A stretch of 53,617 nucleotides of DNA, from contig FN649735.1 in assembly GCA_000310025.1 (NCBI GenBank), forward strand, positions 1,844,715 through 1,898,331, in the 5' to 3' direction. This DNA is from Ectocarpus siliculosus. Its lineage: Eukaryota > Sar > Phaeophyceae > Ectocarpales > Ectocarpaceae. Of this stretch, positions 1-10,370 are shown one piece after another. Position numbers and translations under genes: made by a program. The notes under the pieces are model-generated. The model made no database searches and was not told the DNA's origin. It worked only from the letters and a program-made list of their open reading frames with translations. Position 1 is the first letter of the stretch. Every line of letters begins with the position of its first letter.

Positions 1-15
1 CCCCCCCCCCCCCCC
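1..15. other. C-run at window start
   Basis: Fifteen C open the window and a C-run also closes it (53608-53617). Together with the G-tracts at the internal gap this suggests contig breaks at G/C homopolymers rather than biological ends. Confidence 0.6.
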
Positions 16-3000
16 TCTTGTGCGCCCGCCGAACCAGGCGAGCGGTGGCCCTGCACGTGGCCGCCCTGGGTGAGGACTTCCTCCCATACTCGTCCGGCGG
101 CAAGCCGGTAAGGTTTGTTTCTGTTGTCAGCAGATGGTATCCATTGTAGTGTTGGTCGTCAGTATGATATGTGCTGTTACGCCACGTGTGGTGTTGGAGA
201 GATGAGCCGGGGGGCTAGCGGGGAGCCAGAGAGCTAAGACTGCTGTGAGAGGGCCGTCGTTGTGAGATTAAATCGGCATGGATGATACGGTCGAATTATT
301 CCACGTTTCGGTTCTGCAGTCTTGCACTCGCCACCTTCCCCTATCCCTCACAATCATGTGCCCGGCGCCCCCTACTAACCCCCCTTTGGGAAGGGGGTGG
401 TTAAGGTGCACCGGATGGTGTCGGCGGCGATCAGCTCGAGAGATAGACGCAACCCGAAGAAGGCGGCACGGGCACAGAGGGTGTACGAGGGATTAATGAA
501 TCTGACCCTGTTCGCGTCGCTGTTTCGTCTTCGGATGGGGAAATCTGAAGTGCAGGTGCAAGAAAGAGAAGGGAAGGTATCTAGAAGGTACAGTTGTGTG
601 CCCGTCTTTGTGTTTGCCGGTTTGGTTGCGGAGGCCTGCCTTTCGAAGCCGCGGGGCAGGCACCTGTGTCTGTGCGTACTCGTCTTGATTCTTGCTGTGA
701 GTACGAGGGGTTTCCTTTCGTGGTCTGGCACCAATCCCAACACCTGCAGCTGGTAAGTTTTTTCTCGTTTTTGCCATGGGTTTTCCGTGATTGGTTCTCT
801 GCCATTCTCTCTCGATCTGTGCTTGAAATCAAGGCGTGCCTTGTTGCGGTTCGCGAGTGACCTCGGGAGTCCGTATGCAAGCCATGTCATCTTCCCAATA
901 CGGTTTTACGAACGACACTTGGAAGCGGTGCCTTGTTTCTTTCTTTGCTACAGCACACTACGCACGCGCCGCCTCACCCGTACCTGTCGTACTTTGTTGT
1001 GGAAATGCCGATGTTCACAGGGCCATGGATTGTTTGCCGCAAGGGCAATCGCGGCCCAGGAGGTCGTCACCGAGTTCAAGGGCGACCTCATCGGCGCCGC
1101 TGAGGCACAGCAGCGAGTCGCGCACTACAACGACACGGGACTTTTTGTGAGAGCGTGTTTGTCGGCCGTACTCCGCGTACTTATGGGGTATTGTTTGTGT
1201 AGTGTATTAACTTCAGACGGTGAGGCAACGCCCGTACCCAGGGCGCTGTCGTGCTCAGAAAGGAGGAGTGGCAGCAGGGCTGCTGCACACAACAAAAGGG
1301 GGCCCCGGTGCATCATCACCGTACCCCTACCTAAAAGGTTCTACACCATCTGCGTCACACTTGTACGTACGGCTAACATATCCAAACCATGTCCGTAGAC
1401 CCACGAACACCCTCCCTGGTTCTTCACGCAAGTGACTAACCATCAGTGGGGCAAAAACACCACGGATACATCAATAAAATGCCAATACGGTGGTCGAGGG
1501 GAAACCCGGCGCCCGGGCAAAACCCCTCGAAAATAAACCCCATCCAACACAAACCATTGCTATCACGGCGGATCACAACGGCCGCACTTATCAGGAAGGC
1601 CAAAAGGGCGAAGACAAGAATGCGAGGCAAGCCTCCTACTCTTGCCAATGGGACACAGCCCGCGACAGTAATGCATCTTTCCCCGCATGGTATACATGAC
1701 CTTCCCCAAGCGCTAAAAAACTCCTACAGAAGCTCCGGCAAATTCGTCGGCTTTTTCCGGTGGTACTGCAGGTTGCTCTTGCTAAGAGCCTTGGTGACCA
1801 TGTCCGCATGTTGCTCCGACGTCGACACAAACTTGATCGAGATGTCACCCGACCTAAACAATCCACGAATGAAGTGGTACCGCACGTCGATGTGCTTGCT
1901 ACGCGCTGAGCTAAGGGGGTTCTGCACCAAGGCCATGGCCCCCTGATTGTCCTCAATCAAGCACCTGAATGCTACCGCCACTGGTCTCTGGGGCAATAAA
2001 CGAGAGCACTGCACGCACAAACAAAGCTTCTTTCACACCCTCTCCGGCAGCAATGTACTCTGCCTCCGAAGACGACAAAGATACGATAGCTTGCGTCTTG
2101 CTACCGTGGCTGATGACGGTTCCTCCAACCGTTGTTGCCACCCCTGACACCGAACGTCTATCCTCAGCGTCGGCGTAGCTAGCGTCCACGTACACCGCCA
2201 GCCCCAGCCCCGATCCCCGTTTATAGGTGATCCCGAGGTCCCTCGTCTCTTTGAGGTAGGCGAGGATCTTCCGTATCGCCTTCCAGTGCCTCTCGGCACG
2301 GGCATGGGCGTGGCGCGCTACCGCACGCACAGCGAACGAGATGTCCGGGCGCGAGAACGTCGACACCCACATCATGCTGCCGATGGCCTCCCTCACCGGC
2401 CACTCCCCTCCACTTTCGTCATCTCACTTCGGCCCTATGGGGGATTCTGTACTCAGCTCGGTCGACGCCAGGGCCCTCACGAAGGCGTCTGGAGAGTTGA
2501 GCACGAGGTCCTCCGCTCCCAGCAGGAAGTCCTCGGCCTCTAGGCGCGCGATGTTGGCCTCCTCCGCGCGCTCGCACAGCAGCGCTTGCACCGCCCTCGC
2601 CTCTAGCCCTTCCACCACGTCGACCACACGCGCGAGCATCCAGTGGGTGTACTCCTCCGTGCTGTTGATGGGCAGGGTGGGCAGCCCGGCCGCCGATGCA
2701 TGGCGGGCGAGCAGACCTTCGGCACTCGTTGACGACTCGTACCTCGTGTTCCGGCGAGGGTTCTCCCTGAGTCGGCGGCTGGTGAGTTCGGCCGGCTCGC
2801 CAAAGCGGGCGAGCCTCCGTTCCTCGGGCCCGCGGAGCGCCGGAATATCCGTGTCGCTGCCGCTGTCGCTGCCGCCACCGCTGCTGCTGCTGCTGCTGCT
2901 GCTGCGGCGGTCGTCCTCGCCGCCGCCCACAACGGCCATCCCGGTCGACGTGGTAGATGGGGCGACGCTCGCGCCCTCCCTGCTCGAGGGGGCGCCATCG

Positions 3001-6000
3001 CCAGCGTCGCCCGCGCCCGACTCCTGGGGCGCGGCCGGCGGCGCCGCCGGCGCATCGCGCGCGGGCGGCTCCGCGGGCCCCGGGTTTGCCGTCGTGTCAA
3101 GGTGGAAACCTCCATCCTCAGGTTCTCCCTCCGCCCTCCCTCCACCGTGGCATGACGCACCCCCCCCGCCCTCGTGCTCCCCAGTGGTGAGCTCCTCGTC
3201 CTCCTCTGCAATGGGAGGCAGCGGTGCTCGGGTTGACGTCCTGTTGGGGATGGGCTTGGATAGCCCCTTTGCCGTCGAGCATCCCATGCACTCCCGGAGC
3301 TGGCCCACCAGCGTCACCCCTTGCTGCTTCGCCGTGTTCTTCAGCAGCACCTCGTGGGAGTGGCCGTGCGCGCAGTGGAAGTCGTTGACGTCAACGGGGG
3401 TGCGGTTCGCTTTCGCGTTACCAGGAGCAATTATGGCACAGGCTAGTTCCCTACCTGACTCTATGCGGTGACCAGTCTGAACGAACAGGCCCCCCCATAG
3501 AGGGAAGTACACCGACTCCCCCCAACCAACGAACGCCTCCAACTCGTGCTCGTCTGCGGCTAAGCGGCCCTTGGTTTGTTTCAAGAGGGCTGTGAGGGAC
3601 ACGAGGTTGTAGTTGAGCTCCGGCACATGAGCGGCCCGTTTCAATAACAGGTCTGTGGTCCCAACGCGAGAACCGATGGTCACCCTCACGTCGCCATACC
3701 CTACGATGGCGAAGGCTTGCTTCCCTGCGGCGACACTCAAACGTCGATCGCACTCATGGTAGTTGTCGAACGCGTTAGCGCTCGGGAACATGTGGTTGGT
3801 TGCGCCGGTATCGGCCACAAACCTTTCCTGCCTGGCCTGCTCTACACCCCCTCGATCAACGACTCTGTTCCACTCGCCTGTGAAGTCGCGGACCACTAGC
3901 GCCTCCTCTGCCACGTCCAGTGCGGTGGCGTCCAAGACCGGCAGCTCCACCGCGAGCACCGCCTGCTCGGACGAGCACCTGCTCTTGTCGTGTCCGTAGC
4001 CCAGGCACTTCTCGCATCGCAGGGGCTCGGGCTTGGTACAGGCGGCCGCCTGGTGACCCTTCTCTCCGCACCGGAAGCAGCGGCCGTGCATGCTACTTGC
4101 ACCGCCGCCGCCGCCTCCGCCGCTGTTGCCACCACCACCGCCCCCACCGCCCTTGCTGCCACCCCCTTTCCCCTTCTGGCCGCCACCACCGCCGCCGCCA
4201 CCCTTGTTGCGGCCGCCGCTGCTGCGGCCGGGCGCTCCACCCCTGCTGTTACCGTCGCTCGCGAGGAAAGCATGCTCCGCCTTGTGCTGGCCCTTCGGGG
4301 CCTTCCTCCCCTCCGGGAGGCTCGCGTGCACCGTGCTTACGATCCTGACGATCTCGCCCCTGTCCATCTTTGTCGCCGTCTCCAACAGGAACTTCGCTTG
4401 TTGGTACTCGGGTGGAAGCGAGTCGACGAAGTGTGCGAGGACAAATGGTGCGTCAGCGTTGAGCCCCTTTTCGCGTAGGCGCATGTATATCTGCTCGAGC
4501 TTGCTTAGGTGCTCGATTGGATTGCTGCTGCTGTGTGCCGGGATCGAGAAGCGGAACATCTCTTTCATCAGGGCTTGTTTGGATCCCTGCGACTCGGGGT
4601 CGTAAACTTTTTCAAGCTCCGTGAGGACCCCCTTCGCCGTCACACAACTACTGACGACCGCTTCGTCAGTTTCTTTCACCACGGCGGTAGTGATGAAGTG
4701 GAACGCGGCGAGCCCACGTGCGACCTCGCTCCTAGTGTAGCGCAAGTCGTTGTAAAGTGTGGAGGTGGGCATGTTTGGGTCGCCCACGGGGGCATGTCTT
4801 TCAGTACTCCCGATGAATTGACCGTCTAGTTCCACGGTCTTAGCGGCCTGGATGAAAGCTTTTCGCCACGTGCTAAATCCGCTGCTGCGGCCCCCCTCAA
4901 GGCGAGGGGCCACCACGTTCACTTTCTTCGAGTGATTGAAGCTATCGATGTAATCACCGGTAACACGAGTTGCGGGTATCTCACCTGGGGGGTTTAACCC
5001 CCTCGCTTCCCCGCGGTCAGCTCCTACGCCAGGCCCCACTCTCGCTGGAACCCCAGGACTCGCTCCCGGTATGTTGTCCCAGCGGCTTTCCCGCGGGTGA
5101 TTTGGCCCATCACGGGCTGCTTCCCGGGAAAATGCCCCGCCGCCCTTTGACGGCAAGGACTCTCTCTGGCTTGGGACGGCAGCACCGCCGCCCCTACTGG
5201 CATCGCCCGCCACGGCGTCGCCAGGCTCCTTCCTCTTAAGCTCCATTATTATGCTCATCAGCTGCGATAACTGGCCCTCCAGTCTCGCAATCGCCGGGTC
5301 CTCGGCGTGTTGCTGTTGCATGGCTGAGGTCTCTTCCCCCAGCCCTTCGACCGAACCGCTGTCCGACACAGCCATCTCCCTGCTCTTTAGACAAAATAGA
5401 AGTTCATTTAGTTGTATCTCTTAGGCGCATGAGTTGTGCATACAAAAGCGCAAGAGACGGAAATGAAACAACGTGTTTTGCTGACGCGCCGGCGCTTCGC
5501 TTGAGAGTTTCGTGACGACACCTGTAGTCTCTATCTTGTAGATACTTCTGACGCCCAACACTTTCGCTCCCATGTTGTACTTTTTCTAACACTGGTGCGT
5601 GCTACACGCACACCTCAGCTGACGCCTCGAAAGCAAACCTCGTCCGTGCTTTGACGGCATGTGTGTAGGAAGCAGAGGAACGTGACACCCCCCGTTTTCA
5701 TACAATTTCAAGTCTAAGCCGGGTTGAAGTAGAGAGTTTCTTGCCCGTGCTTTATTTTGCTGTCGAAAACATGCTACGTTGGCAACAGCAGCAACCACAC
5801 CCAGCGAAAACCTGGACACAGCGTGGGTGGATGGTATGGTAGTATCGTGCCAAATCAGTTCGTTTGGGGTACGCCAATTGGTCAGTCAGCCCGCCACCCT
5901 TTCTCTCCGCTCCTGCCAACACCACCATTTCTTTCCCTTTCCTGGACTCCCCCGATCTCATCGCTGCCACAGGGATGCATAGTACAGGTCGGAAACGGCC

Positions 6001-6961
6001 CCCTGTACCTGGACGCCCTGCTGCAGGGGTACCCCACCAGGTTTCTGAACCACTCCTGCGACCCGAACGCTTACCTTTATACGGTGAGCAGCGTACAATG
6101 TTTCCAACTGTAGACTCCACCACTCACTATATTTCAGTCAATTAGATGGGATGGATGGTACATTGCTGAAAGAACATTATGTGAACTTGTATCAAATCTG
6201 CTATCTGTTTAGGAAGGTGCTAAACACGCCCAGAAAGATTGGGTGATTAATTTTCTTTTGCGAATCGAGGGAAAAAGGCAAATTGGGGAGGGGACTCCTT
6301 CATGGCCCGTCCAGAGGACCCATTTTCACGGCGGTGGTGTCCTCGGTTCAACTATGTTTTCGGAGTGAAACCGTTGGTCGGGTTTTCTGTCGTGTGCCCG
6401 AGAGTGTTACTGTATATCGCCCCAACTTCGCCCCGTGCATAGCCATGTTTGACATAGGCTTCTCTTCTTCTCTATCCACTTGTATACATACATAGTCTTC
6501 ACCGTGCTTCCACACAATGCACACCGTTGATGCCATCCACCAAGAAGGTTATTCACACAGCACCGTTCCGGGGGAGGGTGACATTTAGCTTTTTTCCTGG
6601 AGCAACTGACTGTTTCCCGGTTGGGGCGGAGGATGCAAGAAACGAAGGCTATCGCTCGAACCCCGTTCTTATAAACAAGGCGCGACCTGTGCAGATGCCC
6701 CTCTCGCACCCCCCCTCCTCCTTATTGTTGTACCCTATATGTCTGAACGCTTTCTGTCGCACGTTTTGGTTCACACAGGTGATCGCAGGCAAGGGGGCCG
6801 CGCAATCGAAGCGCGTATATGTATTTACGATGAAAGAAATCGCAGCTGGCGAAGAGCTGTGCATCACGTACCCCAGGCTGTTCACCATCAGCCCCGAAGT
6901 GGCAGACACGAAGTGCACTTGCGGCGCGCCGGGGTGTCGCCAGAAGATATTCCGGCGCTAG
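1..6961 (+). CDS. SET-domain protein (histone-lysine methyltransferase-like), 5' end outside window
   Basis: SET-domain proteins transfer methyl groups from S-adenosylmethionine to lysine, often on histones. I read the exons as about 16-107 (partial), 660-752, 1021-1146, 5973-6083 and 6779-6961 (TAG). All internal joins are phase 0 with GT..AG borders. Exon 1021-1146 holds the SET start (GHGLFAARAIAAQEVV, then EFKGDL). Exon 5973-6083 holds the cofactor-binding core RFLNHSCDPNA. The last exon holds GEELCITYP (normally GEELTYDY) and a post-SET cysteine cluster, CTCGAPGC, just before the stop. The last three exons are secure; the two upstream ones rest on phase and open frame only. The 4.8 kb intron at 1147-5972 contains a copia element in antisense orientation, so the gene has tolerated the insertion. 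Whether the substrate is histone or another protein cannot be told from the sequence. An AATAAA lies near 7166, in the likely 3' UTR. Confidence 0.8.
1724..2423 (-). pseudogene. Copia RNase H remnant, frameshifted
   Basis: Just beyond the TGA at 2424 the same frame reads MMWVSTFSRPDISFAVRAV, YVDASYADAEDRRSVSG and SSSEAEYIA, which are hallmark copia RNase H motifs. Near 1970-1990 the frame shifts, and the domain continues in another frame as IEDNQGAMALVQNPLS and KHIDVRYHFIR, then HADMVTKALSK, ending at 1724. The reverse transcriptase that should precede it (YVDD box) is absent. This is a decayed 3' end of copia pol. Confidence 0.8.
2424..5375 (-). pseudogene. Copia Gag-protease-pre-integrase ORF with internal deletion
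   Basis: The 983-residue open frame starts at the ATG at 5375. Residues about 140-330 resemble the copia Gag (UBN2-like) domain. A glycine-rich stretch precedes the knuckle RCFRCGEKGHQAAAC, followed by a second Cys/His cluster (CEKCLGYGHDKSRC). The protease shows FVADTGATNHMF (DTG active site) and the pre-integrase region shows FHCAHGHSHEVLL with CMGC. After the pre-integrase motif, near 3250, the frame runs directly into the low-complexity linker that normally follows the integrase, so the DDE core is missing. The frame then stops at a TGA at 2424-2426 where the reverse transcriptase should be. The same frame reopens just beyond this TGA into the RNase H segment. Confidence 0.8.
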
Positions 6962-9130
6962 GACGTTTTAGGGGGGGGAGAGGGGGGGGGGAAGGGCCTC
7001 TAGTGTGATGTGCATGTATGTTTGCATGCACATGTATGTTTTTGTTGCGCGGATTGTGTGGATGTACTACCGCAGAAGAACCTGTTGTGGAAACTCCAAT
7101 ATCATTTTGTACCTGTTGCAGAGTCTACGCGCCACCGCCGCCGTGGCCATGGCGTGGAAAAAACAATAAACATGCGATGACGTGTTTTGTTTTAGGATAT
7201 GTGCTGTATGTACAGATACTTTGATGTACGTGCGAACGCCGTTGGGCGCAAGAGGTTAGTCAGTGCTGAGCCAATGTCAGTTACAGGTTGGGAGTGGTTG
7301 CGTTGATTGATTGTTGTGCGGATCGACCTTCGCAATATAACAAATATCTCGACATTGCCGTTGAAAGGAAAACCGTATGTGCGGGAGAACGAGGGAATTC
7401 TGTTGCGTCAGAAGCAATTTAGCACACTGTTTTTTTGGGAATTTATCATGAACTGGTTGAGGACGTCCACGTGCAGCACATGTTCTCGATTCCCGTACGT
7501 ATCGTGGTTATAAAACGTGGCGAGAGTAGCTAAAAAATACCAGCAACTGTAGACTACAGTTTCATGTTTTTTTCTCGCCACCGGTAGGTTCTGCGAAGGT
7601 GTACCGATTCTGGTAAAAGTCAATCGACGGATACCCTGCGAATCGGGTCCTCCTTAACACTCTCCACCCACAGAATTTACCCTCAACTGGGAACCTCTTG
7701 TGGCCAGGACGGGTAATTCGATGGAAGTGTCACAAGGTTCTTTATAGGATCGATTCCAAGAGGTGTTCTCAGGACTGACACACATTGTGTCCATGGGAAA
7801 ATGTCCAAGTCAGGAGAAAAAACGTGCACCCAGGGAGATTCGAACCAGTATCCGGCTGACGCCATATTTAAAGGAGGGGAAGCCGTGGGTGGTAGCTTGC
7901 TCCTAGAGATAGATGAAGGTAGGTTCTGTCGTTGACACGCTTGTCCACGATCACGTAGAGATGAGAAAGTTGCTTGTTATTGCTGAGAGACGATCAGCAA
8001 GGGTCTGAGGTGAAGTGGGGATCCAACTTCACCTCAGGGGGGTACGCAGACTAGACAAAATCCTAAGAGGGTAGGTGTCTGAAGGGTATACCTCCTGAGA
8101 CCGACCCACATCCTATCAACAATAAGATGTACCCTATTTAAGCTAGCAGCCACACTCCTTAACACTAGCCCACCCTGAATATCATATATGCAGATTCTAT
8201 ACTCAAATCAATGCTCAACTCCTAAAAGCTACAACGAAGATTTTAGCTGACGATTGATGCTCATGAATCGAAGATATGACTCTTCACAAAACATCCAAAA
8301 AGGAGGGTGAGTTGTAGAAACATCCCGAATCAACCCCCACACCATCATTGAGACGAAAGATGGATGCGAACGGCCACGAGACAACACATCGACATCTCAA
8401 TGACAACGCTCCTATCAATGAAGGGATAAGGCCAAGAAAAATATGTAGTGCTGCACAGCACGCTATCCGCAACAGACGACGGCAAGAGAAATAAAGTCAA
8501 AACCTAAACGCCACACACCACTCTTTTACGCGCACCCGCGCGTATAACAATGGGAGGAATGAGGGCGACTACCCGAGAGAGCCCCAAAATACTGCAACAA
8601 AACTCAAAACCCAAGCAAATTTCCGAACGAATACGGCCTTTGATACTGGACGCGACGTAAAGGGGAAGATATCAACGCAACCAATCTAGGAAAGCGTCAA
8701 AGAAGGGCAGGAGAAATGAATGACAGGCGAACACACTGACAACAATTTCCAGCGTGTCAGAGAACTCAAACCGTATAGAGAGGCGGCCACGGCAAGACCT
8801 AATGAAAACCAAGAATGTAAAGCATGAATGATCAACGTCTGAGAAGCGATCTGACGAACTTGCCCTGGCTCGCTGGCAAAGCACAACACAGGAAGGCTCA
8901 AATAACACAGAAAAATCGCAGAGATACACACAACAACACAACGACTCAAGGGCTCGACGATGATGAAGGCGTCGCCGGCAGGTAGCGATGACGGAGACGA
9001 AGTGGAACGAAGTGTGGATGACGACGAATGTCCACGGGAGAAGACGACGCCACGGGATGGAAGCCCGAAGTAACAAGCCTAGATGACACTTCGGCGACAC
9101 GGTGGAGCTAAAAAAAAAAAAAAATGAGTT
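6962..9130. other. Region without a recognised gene; 3' flank of the SET gene and outer flank of the gypsy element
   Basis: No open frame here looks like a protein family. 6970-7200 is probably SET-gene 3' UTR. A perfect 12-bp stem hairpin lies at about 8003-8038. A TATA-like TTAAATA occurs on the minus strand near 8135. The part from about 8050 to 9130 is A-rich on the plus strand and could be the decayed 3' LTR of the gypsy element, but I found no matching copy on the other side of it. Confidence 0.5.
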
Positions 9131-9345
9131 GGCGAAAGGCGAACCAAGGGAAACACGAGAAACTCGGTGTTTGCCTGGTCAGAGGCGAACATACCGACGA
9201 AACTTGGGGAACTCGTTGTTGAAGTGTTCAGAGGCAAACAACACCGACGAAACTTGGGGAACTCTTTTTCCAAGTATTCAGAGGCAAAGAACACCGACGA
9301 AACTTGGGGAACTCATTTTCCAAGTGTTCAGAGGCAAACCACACG
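9131..9345. repeat. 50-bp tandem repeat, about 4 units
   Basis: The core GACGAAACTTGGGGAACTC recurs at exactly 50-base spacing (9196, 9246 and 9296), each time followed by a variant of TTTTCCAAGTGTTCAGAGGC. A more degenerate unit precedes at 9131-9180 and a partial one follows at 9331-9345. In the orientation of the gypsy element this lies directly downstream of the pol stop, so it belongs to its 3' untranslated region or LTR edge. Confidence 0.85.
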
Positions 9346-9365
9346 GAGAAAACAAGAAGGAAAAG

Positions 9366-10370
9366 CTAGGAAGAGATATTGGGAACAGCCGACGGTAAGG
9401 AGTCAGTAATGGGAGGAGTGCGATCCCGGGCGTCGCCCAAAGGGCGCGAGCGATGTTTTTCTAAACACCACGATCCACAGACGGCGTCCAAGGCGGTGGA
9501 GTAGAGGTGCGCAGGCAGAGGGAGAACGCTGGGGCCCGGGTCATCCAGAAATCGAACGATGTACGAGCCGTCCTGATGAGCACCAATACGTCCGGTCCAC
9601 CATAATCCGTCGCGGGCCTTGTACCACAGCCGCGCTCCTACTGGAAGGGGCGAAATGCTGAAGCGACGGAGCCAAGTCACGTGAAGCACAAGGTCAGCCC
9701 CAGGAGGCAAATAGCGTTCGCCACGATTCCGGGCGAGCTCCCGTTGTGCCGCGCGTGTCCGAGCCACTCGATACGTGCGGTTACCCTGCTTGCTTTGGCA
9801 GACCTCTCGAGACCAGTACAAGAGGATGTGTCGACGGAATTGATCGAGGTCGGACTCCCGTTCCCAAGAAGGAGTAGTCAGGCCTAGCCAATGCGTCTGG
9901 TACAGGACAGCGAGAACGCCGCTACGGCCCCGCACCAATTGGTGTCCCGAAATGTAGTCGACCTCGAGGCGCCCGACAGGCACCGACACATCATCTGCGG
10001 TGACGTGAAACGGTGGACATTTATCGCCGAAAGAGTGCAGGACATAACGCGAAAGCTCAGCGGGTAGAGATTGAGGCAGGTCGTCCGTCTCGTATGGATT
10101 GCGACAGGGCTTGCAACGAAGGACAGATACGCGACATCGAGCAGCTGGGCCGGAAAGATCCGAAGGCAGGTCCAGGTAGAGGAGTTTACGCGCCAACGGG
10201 CTTCCATCTGGGGTGGCGTTGGCCGAAGCGGGACCCACCGCAAGAACTTTGTAAGGCCCCGTCCAGGAAAGCGCGAATTTGGCCTTGAGCACCTGTTGAT
10301 CCGTGTCCTTCCGCACACCCTGTCGAATTGTAGCAGCCGTGTTGTAGACCCAAGCCCACCCCGCCAACAG
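9366..10370 (-). CDS. pol: Gypsy integrase C-terminal part: GPY/F, chromodomain and Tudor-like module
   Basis: This frame continues Pol after the frame changes. It opens with WAWVYNTAATIRQGV and the GPY/F signature WTGPYKVLAVGP. A chromodomain follows at about 9977-9800 (LEVDYISGHQLVRG, LYQTHWLGL, PSWERESDLDQF, ILLYW), the part of chromovirus integrases that directs insertion to modified chromatin. After an Arg-rich spacer comes a second barrel-like module at about 9650-9440 (VGARLWYKARDGLWWTGRI, YIVRFLDDPGP, GSWCLEKH), which resembles a Tudor/PWWP-type reader. The frame ends at a stop at 9366. The GPY/F and chromodomain calls are firm; the Tudor-like call is by pattern only. Confidence 0.75.
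   Translation of the reverse strand: MLAGWAWVYNTAATIRQGVRKDTDQQVLKAKFALSWTGPYKVLAVGPASANATPDGSPLARKLLYLDLPSDLSGPAARCRVSVLRCKPCRNPYETDDLPQSLPAELSRYVLHSFGDKCPPFHVTADDVSVPVGRLEVDYISGHQLVRGRSGVLAVLYQTHWLGLTTPSWERESDLDQFRRHILLYWSREVCQSKQGNRTYRVARTRAAQRELARNRGERYLPPGADLVLHVTWLRRFSISPLPVGARLWYKARDGLWWTGRIGAHQDGSYIVRFLDDPGPSVLPLPAHLYSTALDAVCGSWCLEKHRSRPLGDARDRTPPITDSLPSAVPNISS

Larger units (their letters stand above)
1640..5400 (-). mobile_element. Defective Ty1/copia LTR retrotransposon inside SET-gene intron
   Basis: The minus strand carries, in copia order, a Gag-like region, a CCHC zinc knuckle, an aspartic protease, the pre-integrase HHCC region and, at the far end, the RNase H. The integrase catalytic core and the whole reverse transcriptase motif set are absent, so the copy cannot move by itself. 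I compared the two flanks (1150-1640 and 5400-5900) by eye and saw no LTR pair; they may be truncated or diverged. The element lies antisense to the SET gene and within its intron. Confidence 0.8.

Noticed and set aside
2341-3471. 376-codon plus-strand ORF over copia
   Set aside because: Shadow of the Ser/Gly-rich copia linker on the other strand.
7820-7865. tRNA on the minus strand (GGTTCGAATC)
   Set aside because: A B-box-like string only; no A box at the right distance and no stems.
8672-9100. Minus-strand ORF of 142 codons
   Set aside because: No family-like features and Ser/Cys-rich noise; it lies in what is probably LTR-like sequence.
9131-9345. CRISPR array
   Set aside because: Units are contiguous 50-bp repeats that vary along their length; there are no unique spacers, and the genome is eukaryotic.
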